From Ilumatobacter sp. (GTDB lineage Bacteria; Actinomycetota; Acidimicrobiia; Acidimicrobiales; Ilumatobacteraceae), in NCBI RefSeq assembly GCF_030065885.1, contig NZ_JASJCS010000011.1, positions 1-52,192 on the forward strand: 52,192 nucleotides of DNA, in the 5' to 3' direction. Position 1 is the stretch's first letter. Every line of letters begins with the position of its first letter. The notes under the pieces were generated by a model. That model was not told where the DNA came from, did not search any database, and saw only the letters and a program-made list of their open reading frames with translations. Positions 18,901-27,263 of this stretch are shown here, piece after piece. The translations under genes were made by a program, and so were the position numbers.

Positions 18901-19707
18901 CTACGTGAACTCGGGCGCTCGCTTCTCCATGTTGGCGGCGATCGCCTCGACCTGGTTCGGCTGCCCGATCAGCCCGCCGATCACACGGCGCTCCTCGGCG
19001 AACTGCTCGGCCGCGCCGTCGGTGAACAGCCGGTTGAAGAGGTGCTTTGCACCGCGCACGCCCTCGGGATTGCGGGCGGCGATCTCGGAGGCGAGCGCCA
19101 TCGCATCGTCGTGGGGCGTCTCGCTCAGCCGGGTGACGAGGCCGAGCTCGTGGGCCTCGCGCCCGTCGATCATCCGCGCCGTGTAGGTGAGCTCGCGGGC
19201 GATGTCGCTGCGGACGAGGCGCGACAGCATCAGCGTGCCCGTCATGTCGGGTGTGATGCCCCAGTGCAGCTCGCGCACCGACCACTTCGTGTCGGGATGG
19301 GCGACTCGGATGTCGGCACCGAGGGCGATCTGCAGGCCACCGCCGAGCGCGTGACCGTGGACGGCGGCGATCACCGGCACCTCGAGCTCTTGCCAGACCC
19401 AGCAGATCTGCTGACCGAGATGGGTGATGCGGCCGTCGGGGAGGTCACCGGGGTTGCCGCGCTCGTCGGACCTGCCTGCACCGCCACCGGCCATGTCGCC
19501 GAAGATCGAGAAGTCGAGGCCAGCGCAGAACGACTCGCCCTCACCGCACAGGACCACGACGCGGACACCGTCGGCCGCCTTGAGCTGCTCGCCGGCGTCG
19601 GCGATCGCCGCGAACTGCTCGCGGTCCAGTGCGTTGCGCTTGTCGGGACGATTGAAGCGCACCTCGGCGATGCCGTCGGAGATGGTGACGATGACACGAT
19701 CGGACAT
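18901..19707 (-). CDS. Crotonase (enoyl-CoA hydratase/isomerase) with dienoyl-CoA isomerase-like active site
   Basis: This 268-residue crotonase-fold protein should act on a CoA thioester in fatty acid catabolism. The oxyanion-hole segments are present: FCAGLDFSIFG near 60-70 and AVHGHALGGGLQIALGADIRVA near 115-136. The first catalytic Glu of classical hydratases (in GGGCE) is Gln here (Q126). The second block RELHWGITPDMTG has E146 and D154 eight residues apart, the same spacing as the Glu/Asp pair of delta3,5-delta2,4-dienoyl-CoA isomerase. An isomerase role is therefore more likely than a standard hydratase, although other crotonases cannot be excluded. It is divergent from the acyl-CoA synthetase/GNAT gene. 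A weak GACAAT lies six bases before the ATG, suggesting a leaderless start. Confidence 0.85.
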   Translation of the reverse strand: MSDRVIVTISDGIAEVRFNRPDKRNALDREQFAAIADAGEQLKAADGVRVVVLCGEGESFCAGLDFSIFGDMAGGGAGRSDERGNPGDLPDGRITHLGQQICWVWQELEVPVIAAVHGHALGGGLQIALGADIRVAHPDTKWSVRELHWGITPDMTGTLMLSRLVRSDIARELTYTARMIDGREAHELGLVTRLSETPHDDAMALASEIAARNPEGVRGAKHLFNRLFTDGAAEQFAEERRVIGGLIGQPNQVEAIAANMEKRAPEFT

Positions 19708-19865
19708 CTGCCGATTGTCGCAGGTGGCGTGCCGGCGACTCCTGCCGAGGCGGGCCGACGGATGGCGACGGTTCCCGCACGGCAGGTCTGGCGGTCCCGA
19801 AGCTGGGGGCCCACCGGCCCTATGTCCGGATGAACGCCGGCCGCAGAATGGGGTTGATCCGCGTC

Positions 19866-19871
19866 AGGAGG
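19866..19871 (+). promoter_or_regulatory. Strong ribosome binding site deciding the synthetase/GNAT start
   Basis: AGGAGG is followed by six C residues and ATG 19878. It selects this start over an ATG 16 codons upstream (19830). Confidence 0.75.
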
Positions 19872-19877
19872 CCCCCC

Positions 19878-22559
19878 ATGCGCCCGCACTTCCTCACCGC
19901 TCTGTTCGCCCCGACGTCGGTAGCGATGTTCGGCGCCAGCGACGCAGCGGACTCGGTCGGCCAGGTCGTGTTCCACAACCTGCTCGAGGGCGGCTTCGAC
20001 GGCGACATCTACGCGATCAACCCGAACCGCGACGAGGTGCAGGGCCAGCGGGCCTACCCCGATCTCGACGCGATCGGGCAGCCGATCGACCTCGCGATCG
20101 TGGCCACGCCCGCCGCCACCGTCCCGGCGATCGTCGAGCAGTGCGGCGCGCACGGCGTCAGGGCCATGATCGTGCTGTCGGCGGGCTTCCGCGAGGTCGG
20201 CGACGCCGGACGGGCGCTCGAGGAGGCCGTGCGTGACGCCGCCCGCTCGCACGGCATCCGGTTCCTCGGACCGAACTGCCTCGGTCTGATCCGGCCGAGC
20301 ATCGGACTCAACGCGACGTTCGGCAACAACGTCGCCGCCGAGGGCCGCATCGCGCTCGTCTCGCAGTCGGGGGCGCTCTGCACGTCGATCCTCGACTGGG
20401 CCGAGCAGCGCGACGTCGGCTTCTCGGCGGTGGTGTCGACGGGCATCGCGGCGGATCTCGACTTCGGCGACGTGCTGGACTACCTGGCCGCCGACCCGAA
20501 GACCGACAGCATCATCCTCTACATCGAGGGCCTGCAGGACTCGCGACGGTTCATGAGCGGGCTCCGAGCGGCTGCGCGCATCAAGCCTGTGGTGGCGATC
20601 AAGGCGGGCCGCCACTCCGAGGGAGCGGCGGCGTCGATGTCCCACACCGGGGCGATCGTCGGCGGCGACGAGGCGTTCAACGCCGCCCTCGCCCGATCCG
20701 GCGTGGTCCGGGTCGAGACGATCAGCCAGGTGTTCGCGGCGGCCGGCACGCTGTCGTCGCGGTACCGCTCGAGCGGTGAGCGGCTGGCGATCGTCACCAA
20801 CGCCGGGGGCCCTGCCGTCCTCGCCGCCGACCACGTCCCCGAGGTCGGGCTCCGCCTCGCCGAGCTCGGCGACGACTCGGTCGCCGCCCTCGACCGGGCA
20901 CTGCCGGCCACCTGGTCCCGCCGCAACCCCGTCGACATCATCGGCGACGCGGGCCCGGATCGCTACCGGCAGGCGATCGACATCTGCCTCGACGATCCGG
21001 CGGTCGACAGCGTGCTCGTGATCCTCACCCCGCAGGCGATGACACGCCCCGACGACGTCGCGGCGGCCGTCGTCGAGGCGGCCGAGCACCACCACAAGCC
21101 GATCATCACGTCGTGGATGGGCGGACGGCAGGTCGGCGCGGCGAGGACGCTGTTCCAGCGCGCCGGGATCCCGACGTTCAACACGCCCGAAGCCGCCGTC
21201 GACGCCTGCCAGTACCTCTCCGCCTACACGGCCAACCAGGCCATGCTGCTCCAGACGCCCGGGCGACTCCCCCGAGATCACGCCGAGCCCGACGTCGAGG
21301 CCGCTCGGCTCGTCATCGAGAGCGCGCTGAACGAGAAGCGCGAGGTCCTCACCGAGCCCGAATCGGTCGCACTGCTCGGTGCGTTCAACATCCCGACCGT
21401 CCGCAACGGTGTGGCGCGAACGCCGGAGGAAGCGCTGATCCTCGCCGTGTCGATGGGGTTCCCGGTGGCGATGAAGATCCACTCCGAGGACATCTCGCAC
21501 AAGTCCGACGTGGGCGGCGTGAAGCTGAACATCCGCAGCGCGGCCGACATCCGGGGCAACTTCCGCGAGCTCATCGACCGTGTCCGAGAACGGCGGCCGG
21601 AGGCCGATCTGCTCGGCGTGACGATCGAGAAGATGCACCGCACGACGAGCGGCCGCGAGGTCATGGTCGGCGTCATCAACGACCCGGTCTTCGGGCCGGT
21701 CATCAGCTTCGGTACCGGCGGCACCTGGGTCGAGGTGATGCAGGACGCAGCGGTCGCACTCCCCCCGCTCAACGATCGCCTTGCGCGCGAGCTCGTCGGA
21801 CGTACGAGGATCGCGCGTGCGCTGGGCGAGTTCCGCAACATGCCCGCCGCCGACGTCGACTCACTCGTCGATGTGCTCTTGCGGGTGTCGAACATGGCCT
21901 GCGAGCTGCCGTGGTTGCGCGAGATGGACATCAACCCGCTCATCGTCGACCAGCACGGCAGCGTCGCGGTCGACGCGCGAATCGTCGTCGGCGTGCCGAG
22001 GCCGTCGGCCGACGCCTACGCCCACATGGCGATCCACCCCTACCCCTCCGACCTGCGGACGATGTTCCAGCTCCCCGACGGCCGCGACGTGACGATCAGG
22101 CCGATCCGGCCCGAGGACGCCGAGATCGAGCAGGACTTCATCCGCAACCTGTCGAGCGAGGCGAAGTACTTCCGCTTCATGCATGCGATCCACGAGCTGA
22201 CGCCGCGGATGCTGGTCCGGTTCACGCAGATCGACTACGACCGCGAGATGGCGCTGATCGCCGTCACCGACGAAGGCGGCGCCGAGGTCGAGCACGGCGT
22301 CGTCCGGTACGTCACCAACCCCGACCGCAACAGCTGCGAGTTCGCGCTGGTGGTCTCCGACGAGTTCCAGGGCCACGGCGTCGGCCGCCGGATGCTCCAG
22401 CGGCTGATGGAGATCGCCCGCTCCCGCGGGCTCGACACGATGGAGGGCGAGGTGCTGGCGACCAACCGCCGGATGCTCGACCTCGTCCGCTCGATCGGCT
22501 TCCACGAGCAGCCGGCCCCCGACGACCCGAGCATCGTGTCGGTCTCGATCGATCTGTAG
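19878..22559 (+). CDS. NDP-forming acyl-CoA synthetase fused to a GNAT acetyltransferase (PatZ-like)
   Basis: This 893-residue protein begins with the CoA-binding Rossmann domain of NDP-forming acyl-CoA synthetases (SVAMFGASDAADSVGQ). The succinyl-CoA-ligase-like domains follow, including LVSQSGALCTSILDWA and MSHTGAIVGGDEAF, where H256 fits the phosphohistidine position. An ATP-grasp domain comes next (GFPVAMKIHSEDISHKSDVGG). The last 160 residues are a GNAT fold (DVTIRPIRPEDAEIEQ, then the acetyl-CoA loop VSDEFQGHGVGRRML). Fusions of this order include the Pat/PatZ protein lysine acetyltransferases that regulate acetyl-CoA synthetase. In the enterobacterial enzyme the synthetase part is reported inactive. 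Here the His is retained, so ligase activity may persist. It is divergently arranged with the crotonase. Confidence 0.9.
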   Translation: MRPHFLTALFAPTSVAMFGASDAADSVGQVVFHNLLEGGFDGDIYAINPNRDEVQGQRAYPDLDAIGQPIDLAIVATPAATVPAIVEQCGAHGVRAMIVLSAGFREVGDAGRALEEAVRDAARSHGIRFLGPNCLGLIRPSIGLNATFGNNVAAEGRIALVSQSGALCTSILDWAEQRDVGFSAVVSTGIAADLDFGDVLDYLAADPKTDSIILYIEGLQDSRRFMSGLRAAARIKPVVAIKAGRHSEGAAASMSHTGAIVGGDEAFNAALARSGVVRVETISQVFAAAGTLSSRYRSSGERLAIVTNAGGPAVLAADHVPEVGLRLAELGDDSVAALDRALPATWSRRNPVDIIGDAGPDRYRQAIDICLDDPAVDSVLVILTPQAMTRPDDVAAAVVEAAEHHHKPIITSWMGGRQVGAARTLFQRAGIPTFNTPEAAVDACQYLSAYTANQAMLLQTPGRLPRDHAEPDVEAARLVIESALNEKREVLTEPESVALLGAFNIPTVRNGVARTPEEALILAVSMGFPVAMKIHSEDISHKSDVGGVKLNIRSAADIRGNFRELIDRVRERRPEADLLGVTIEKMHRTTSGREVMVGVINDPVFGPVISFGTGGTWVEVMQDAAVALPPLNDRLARELVGRTRIARALGEFRNMPAADVDSLVDVLLRVSNMACELPWLREMDINPLIVDQHGSVAVDARIVVGVPRPSADAYAHMAIHPYPSDLRTMFQLPDGRDVTIRPIRPEDAEIEQDFIRNLSSEAKYFRFMHAIHELTPRMLVRFTQIDYDREMALIAVTDEGGAEVEHGVVRYVTNPDRNSCEFALVVSDEFQGHGVGRRMLQRLMEIARSRGLDTMEGEVLATNRRMLDLVRSIGFHEQPAPDDPSIVSVSIDL

Positions 22560-22606
22560 GCCGATTCGGGCGCAGCCGGCTGCCAGCCCTGCGAGCACAG
22601 GCGATC

Positions 22607-22631
22607 CGGGCCGGCCGGCCGGCCGAGCCCG
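22607..22631. terminator. GC-rich hairpin between convergent synthetase/GNAT and methyltransferase genes
   Basis: CGGGCCGGCC pairs with GGCCGAGCCCG apart from one bulged A around a GGCC loop, 48 bases after the plus-strand stop and 13 bases beyond the minus-strand stop. It lacks a T-tract. It is probably a shared bidirectional terminator. Confidence 0.45.
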
Positions 22632-22643
22632 ACGGAGACGACT

Positions 22644-23471
22644 TCAGCGCTTCTCGGCTTGCAGCGTGTAACTGTGCGGGAGCCGCTCGGGCCGGTCGGC
22701 CAGCCGGAACTCGCCGTCGCCGATGTCGATCATCTGGTCGCCCAGCGCCGGCCACGGCACCGAGTCGTGCTCCTCGAACGCCGTGATGGTCAACCCGGCG
22801 GACCAGAGCGCGTTGAAGATCTCGGCGAGGCCGTGGTTGAAGTGCACGATGTCGGGCGCCGCGAGTGGCTCGGCCTGGTCGGTGTAGGTGTCCGCTTCGC
22901 TGAACGTCACGCCCTCGGTCTCGAAGTAGGGGTACTCGAGCACGACGAGGCCGTCGGGGCGCGGGTCGTCCATCGCCCAGAGCACCGGGTGCCCCTCGCG
23001 GATGAACAGCCGACCGCCCGGGCGGAGCAGGCCGGCGACGACGTCGGCCCATCGCTCGACGCTCGGCAGCCAGCACAGCGCCCCGACGCCGGTGAAGACC
23101 AGGTCGAAGCGCTCGGCGCCGAGCACGTCGACGGCGTCGTAGACGTCGGCCTCCACGTAGTCGACGGCGGGCCCGCCATCGGCCGAGAGTCGACGGGCCA
23201 CATCGAGCGCGGCACCGCTGAAGTCGAGGCCGGTGACCGTTGCGCCGAGCCGCGCCAGCGAGAGCGTGTCGGTGCCGATGTGGCACTGCAGGTGGACGGC
23301 GTCGAGACCGGCGATGTCACCGAGTCGGGGAACGTCGAACCGGACGACACCGGAGATCCGGGTCGGGTCGTCGACGTAGCGCGACAGGCCGTACTCGTCG
23401 CTCGCTGCGTGGTGAGGCACCCGGGATTCCCAGTTGGCGTGGTTGACGGCGCGGTAGTCGGCATCGGGCAC
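22644..23471 (-). CDS. Class I SAM-dependent methyltransferase
   Basis: From GTG 23471 the protein is 275 residues (VPDADYRAVNHANWESRV...). The frame extends 53 codons further upstream but that part overlaps the divergent nitroreductase and has no family features. The SAM-binding motif I is VHLQCHIGTDTLSLARLGA, followed by VTGLDFSGAALDVARRL and the acidic loop VDYVEADVYDAVD. A post-motif segment FDLVFTGVGALCWLPSVERWADVVAGLLRP is typical of small-molecule methyltransferases. The substrate is unknown. It diverges from the nitroreductase with only 67 bases between starts. Confidence 0.85.
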   Translation of the reverse strand: MPDADYRAVNHANWESRVPHHAASDEYGLSRYVDDPTRISGVVRFDVPRLGDIAGLDAVHLQCHIGTDTLSLARLGATVTGLDFSGAALDVARRLSADGGPAVDYVEADVYDAVDVLGAERFDLVFTGVGALCWLPSVERWADVVAGLLRPGGRLFIREGHPVLWAMDDPRPDGLVVLEYPYFETEGVTFSEADTYTDQAEPLAAPDIVHFNHGLAEIFNALWSAGLTITAFEEHDSVPWPALGDQMIDIGDGEFRLADRPERLPHSYTLQAEKR

Positions 23472-23538
23472 GGGGCAATCGTCGCAGACGGGCGGGGCCG
23501 ACCGGAACGAGGTTCGGCGTGTTTGGCAGACTCGGCGG

Positions 23539-24177
23539 ATGCACCTCAACCTCTCCGCCGACGAAGTCCTCTCGACCACGCGCTCGGTACGGAAGCGCCT
23601 CGACTTCGAACGACCGGTCGAACGCGACACCGTGATGGAGTGCCTCGAGCTCGCGCTCCAGGCGCCGACCGGGTCGAACCGGCAGGGCTGGCAGTGGGTG
23701 TTCGTCGAGGACGAGGCGAAGAAGCTCGCGCTCCGCGAGATCTACCAGCAGAACTTCGACCTGTACCGCCAGATGCCGCGGCCGAGCTACGAGAGCGGCG
23801 ACCCGAGGGCCGGCCGGATGGACAAGGTCATCGACTCCGCGACGTACCTGTCCGAGAACTTCGAGCGGGCGCCGCTGCTGTTGATCCCCTGCCTCGAGGG
23901 CAAGCCCGAGGCGACCGGCAGCGCCGGGTTCTGGGGGTCGCTGCTGCCGGCGGTGTGGAGCTTCATGCTGGCGTTGCGCGAGCGCGGCATGGGCTCGGCG
24001 TGGACCACGCTGCACCTGCTGAACGGTGGCGAGGAGCGAGCCGCCGACCTGCTCGGCATCCCGTTCGACCGGTACTCCCAGGCGGGCCTGTTCCCGATCG
24101 CGTACACGAAGGGCACCGACTTCAAGCTGGCCAGCCGCATCCCGGCAGCCGAGGTCGCTCACTGGGACAGCTGGTGA
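23539..24177 (+). CDS. Nitroreductase family protein
   Basis: This 212-residue flavoprotein begins with the nitroreductase signature TTRSVRKRLDFERPVERD and the FMN-binding segment ALQAPTGSNRQGWQWVFVED. The GLGSAWTTLHLL-type block that follows in this family is represented by RGMGSAWTTLHLLNGGEE. Such enzymes use NAD(P)H and FMN to reduce nitro groups, quinones or related acceptors; the natural substrate is unknown. The stop TGA overlaps the GTG start of the next gene (GTGA), so the two are translationally coupled. Confidence 0.9.
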   Translation: MHLNLSADEVLSTTRSVRKRLDFERPVERDTVMECLELALQAPTGSNRQGWQWVFVEDEAKKLALREIYQQNFDLYRQMPRPSYESGDPRAGRMDKVIDSATYLSENFERAPLLLIPCLEGKPEATGSAGFWGSLLPAVWSFMLALRERGMGSAWTTLHLLNGGEERAADLLGIPFDRYSQAGLFPIAYTKGTDFKLASRIPAAEVAHWDSW

Positions 24178-24947
24178 CGCAGACCGGGTTGGTCGCCGAG
24201 GACGCCGATCAGCACGAGTTCGGCTACCGATTCGGGTGGGGCATCGCCGGGCTCCGCGCGCTCGCTCCCGCCAGCGACGTGGTGGTCGTCGTCGACGTGC
24301 TCCGGTTCACCTCGGCGGTGAGCGTTGCGACATCACGTGGCGCCGTGGTGTACCCGTACCGCTGGCGCGACGACACGGCCGCGGCGTTCGCAGCGGCGCG
24401 CGGCGCGGTGCTCGCCGGCGCGCGCGAGCACGGACCGGTGTCCTTGTCACCCACCGACCTGATGACGCTGCCGCCGGGGAGCCGCATCGTGCTGCCGTCT
24501 CCGAACGGTTCGACGCTGTCGGCCGAGGCGGTCGAGCTCGGCACACCGTTCGTCCTCGCCGGATGCCTGCGCAACGCGACGGCCACGGCACGTCGTGCGA
24601 TGGTCCTCGCGAACGGCGGGCCGATCGCCGTGGTCGCCGCCGGCGAGCACTGGCCCGCCGACGCCGGTCTCCGGCCGTGCGTCGAGGACCTGCTCGGGGC
24701 GGGCGCAGTGCTCGCTGCACTCGACCCGTCGGCGGCGGTCGCGGCGCCGCGGTGCTCCCCCGAGGCCGCCGCCGCACGGTCGGCGTTCGTCGCGGCGCGT
24801 CCCTCGCTGTCCGAGACGCTCGCGGCGTCGGGCTCGGGCCGCGAGCTGGCCCGCCGCGGCTGGGCCGACGACGTCGACACGGCCGCCGCACTCGACGCAG
24901 ACGGTGCCGCCTCACAGCTCGTCGACGACGCCTACGCCGCCGTGTAG
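24174..24947 (+). CDS. ComB-like 2-phosphosulfolactate phosphatase family protein
   Basis: This 257-residue protein starts at GTG 24174 inside the stop of the nitroreductase. Hallmarks of the ComB family are visible: VVVVVDVLRFTSAVSVA near residues 30-46, LSPTDLM, VLPSPNGSTLS, and the region VVAAGEHWPADAGLRPCVEDLLGAGAVL. ComB hydrolyses 2-phosphosulfolactate in coenzyme M biosynthesis in archaea; many bacterial members have no known substrate, and no other coenzyme M gene is present here. A phosphatase of unknown substrate is the safe call. Confidence 0.8.
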   Translation: MTQTGLVAEDADQHEFGYRFGWGIAGLRALAPASDVVVVVDVLRFTSAVSVATSRGAVVYPYRWRDDTAAAFAAARGAVLAGAREHGPVSLSPTDLMTLPPGSRIVLPSPNGSTLSAEAVELGTPFVLAGCLRNATATARRAMVLANGGPIAVVAAGEHWPADAGLRPCVEDLLGAGAVLAALDPSAAVAAPRCSPEAAAARSAFVAARPSLSETLAASGSGRELARRGWADDVDTAAALDADGAASQLVDDAYAAV

Positions 24948-24997
24948 CCCGACGGCGAGACCGCGACGCGGCGGGGCCGATCGGCTACAACAGGACC

Positions 24998-25351
24998 ATG
25001 AGCATGACGCCGCCGCCACCGCCACCACCGGCGGGCGGCCCACCGGGGTATCCGCCGGGGAGTCCCTGGGGTGCCGCACCCGGGTACCAACAGGTACGCG
25101 AGCACCCCGACGGCACGACGGTGCTGGTGCTCGGCATCCTCGGGCTCGTCGTGTGCGGGCTGCTGGCGCCGTTCGCGTGGGCGAAGGGCAACCGGGCGAT
25201 GCGCGAGATCGACGCGCAACCGCACATCCAGTGGTCGAACCGCGGTTCGGTGTCGGCCGGTCGGATCTGCGGCATCATCGGCAGCGTCTTGCTGATCGTG
25301 GGCGTCGCGTTCTTCGTGCTCATCATCGTCGCGGCCGCCGCGACCGCCTGA
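24998..25351 (+). CDS. Small DUF4190-like membrane protein
   Basis: The predicted protein is 117 residues (ATG 24998; ATG 25004 is equally possible). It begins with a Pro/Gly-rich cytoplasmic segment (PPPPPPPAGGPPGYPPGSPW). Two membrane helices follow, TVLVLGILGLVVCGLLAPFAW and a C-terminal stretch rich in Ile/Val/Ala, separated by a loop with GNRAMREID. This layout is that of DUF4190 proteins, which are common and uncharacterised in Actinomycetota. It starts 50 bases after the ComB-like gene and could be co-transcribed. Confidence 0.75.
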   Translation: MSMTPPPPPPPAGGPPGYPPGSPWGAAPGYQQVREHPDGTTVLVLGILGLVVCGLLAPFAWAKGNRAMREIDAQPHIQWSNRGSVSAGRICGIIGSVLLIVGVAFFVLIIVAAAATA

Positions 25352-25363
25352 GCCGCCTGGCGC

Positions 25364-25378
25364 GACCCGCCTGCGGTC
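25364..25378. terminator. Weak hairpin after the DUF4190 gene
   Basis: GACCCGC and GCGGTC can pair with one bulge around a two-base loop just after the stop codon. The rest of the 193-base region up to the acyl-CoA dehydrogenase shows no recognisable promoter box apart from an AT-richer patch around 25458-25475. Confidence 0.2.
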
Positions 25379-25527
25379 AGAGATCGGCCAAGACGCGTCA
25401 AGTCACCGTCAAGCGCGCCGACGGCGCCGCCGCCGCGCCTGCCGCTACGCCTCGTGCGTTTGGGAACAATGACTCTGGTGATGGCTCGGTGCGTTCGTGC
25501 AGCCTTGGACGAAATAGGCATGAAGCC

Positions 25528-25537
25528 GGAGGGGAGG
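25528..25537 (+). promoter_or_regulatory. Doubled ribosome binding site before the acyl-CoA dehydrogenase
   Basis: Two adjacent GGAGG units lie seven bases before ATG 25545, one of the strongest translation signals in the window, at the head of the synthase gene block. Confidence 0.6.
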
Positions 25538-25544
25538 CGCCGCC

Positions 25545-27206
25545 ATGGCCGTGGGGCTCGATCAGGAAACGTTGGAGATGGTGCTCGATTCGATCGGCAT
25601 GTACGCCGACGGTCGATTGCCCGACAAGGTGCTGCTCGAGCTCGACGCCGAGGACCGGTTCCCCGAGGACATCGTGCGTGGCATGTGCCACGACGAGCTG
25701 GGCGTCTCGCTGCTGTTCATCCCCGAGGCGTACGGCGGGATGGGCGGCGGGTCGTTCGACGTGTACCGGGTGTGCGAACGGCTGGCGGCGATCGACGTCG
25801 GCATCGCCACGGGGGTGCTCGCGACGTTCCTCGGTTCGGACCCGATCGTGTTCGGTGGCACCGACGAGCAGCAGGAGCGATGGCTCGGCAGCATCGCCGA
25901 GGACGGCCTGCTGATGGCGTACGGCGCAACCGAGCCCGAAGCCGGCAGCGACCTGGCGTCGATGAAGACGGTCGCCGAACCGGTCGTTGAGGGCGACGAG
26001 ACCGTCGGCTACAAGATCTCGGGCAACAAGCAGTGGATCTCCAACGGCGGATACGCCGACATCTACACGATCCTCGCCCTCGCACCCGGTGGGCCCAGCT
26101 GGTTCGTGGTCGATCGGGGCGCCCCCGGCTTCGACCACGGCAAGCCCGAGGACAAGCACGGCATCAGGGCGTCGAACACGGCGGCGCTGTCGCTGATGGA
26201 CGTCGAGGTCGGCACCGACCGGCTCGTCGGCGGCGCCGAAGGGCTCGGTCTGGCGCAGGCCCAGGCGGTGTTCGGCTACACGAGGCTCATGGTCGCCGCC
26301 TTCGGGCTCGGTGCCGGCTGGGCGGCGCTCGACCGGGCGATCCCCTACTCGGCCGAGCGCATCCAGGCCGGTGGGCCGCTGTCGGAGAAGCAGGGGTTCA
26401 CCCACAAGCTGATCGTCCCGCACGTGTGCCGGCTCGAGGCATCCCGCGCCTACATCGAGCGCACGGCGACCCGCATCGACGAGGGTGAGGACCACCTCAA
26501 CACCGAGGGGGCCATCGCGAAGTACCTCGCCACCGAGGCCGGCAACGCAGCAGCCGACGCGTCGATCCAGGCCCTCGGCGGCTACGGCTACACGAAGGAG
26601 TACATGGTCGAGAAGATCAAGCGCGACGTTCGCATCACGACCATCTACGAGGGCACGTCCGAGATCATGGAGATGACGATCTCGCGCGACCGCTGGCAGC
26701 AGCACCTCAAGACCCGCGGCGCCTACTACGCCGATGCCGCCGCCGAGCTCGACGCCCTGCACGCGACACACCCGGAGTGCGGCGCCGACATCGCGGCGCT
26801 GGCGCACCGTGCGCTGGCCGCCGTCATGGAGACCGCACGGGTCCACCGCCTCACCCGCAACCAGCACCTGCTCTTCCGGCTCGGCGAGCTGATCGCCTAC
26901 GTCGAGTGCGCGGGCGAGCTCGCCCGCCGTGCCGCTCGGTCGGCAGACGGTCAGCTCTCGCCGAAGGCGAACGAGCGGCTCGACGCCGTCGGGCTCGCGA
27001 CGGCGAGCCGCGTCTTCGCCCGTGACGCAGCCCGGCGGGTCGCGCAGGACGGCGTCGCCCAGGTCATGGGAGCCGCTGCCGCCGGGACGATCAACGCCTC
27101 CGAGCTCTCCGCAGCGGTCGGCGTCGACTCGATCCTCGCCGCCCAGCACGGGCTCGCCGACGACATGGACGCCGTCGCAACCGCTGTCTACGCCACTGTG
27201 GCCTGA
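25545..27206 (+). CDS. Acyl-CoA dehydrogenase with extended C-terminus
   Basis: This 553-residue FAD enzyme should introduce an alpha,beta double bond into an acyl-CoA. The FAD/substrate-binding segments [17 protein letters not shown] (about residues 126-142) and [18 protein letters not shown] are clear. The C-terminal helical domain carries [19 protein letters not shown] and then [13 protein letters not shown], in which E369 is the predicted catalytic base. About 170 extra residues follow, so it resembles longer FadE-like members rather than the 380-residue type. It ends 57 bases before the large synthase gene in the same direction, suggesting a shared transcript. A role with that pathway, for example modifying or recycling its acyl product, is inferred from position only. 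Confidence 0.9.
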   Translation: MAVGLDQETLEMVLDSIGMYADGRLPDKVLLELDAEDRFPEDIVRGMCHDELGVSLLFIPEAYGGMGGGSFDVYRVCERLAAIDVGIATGVLATFLGSDPIVFGGTDEQQERWLGSIAEDGLLMAYGATEPEAGSDLASMKTVAEPVVEGDETVGYKISGNKQWISNGGYADIYTILALAPGGPSWFVVDRGAPGFDHGKPEDKHGIRASNTAALSLMDVEVGTDRLVGGAEGLGLAQAQAVFGYTRLMVAAFGLGAGWAALDRAIPYSAERIQAGGPLSEKQGFTHKLIVPHVCRLEASRAYIERTATRIDEGEDHLNTEGAIAKYLATEAGNAAADASIQALGGYGYTKEYMVEKIKRDVRITTIYEGTSEIMEMTISRDRWQQHLKTRGAYYADAAAELDALHATHPECGADIAALAHRALAAVMETARVHRLTRNQHLLFRLGELIAYVECAGELARRAARSADGQLSPKANERLDAVGLATASRVFARDAARRVAQDGVAQVMGAAAAGTINASELSAAVGVDSILAAQHGLADDMDAVATAVYATVA

Positions 27207-27263
27207 CGCGCTCACCACCCCCCGCAACGACAACCGACCCATCGATCCAGCTGGAGCGCACAC

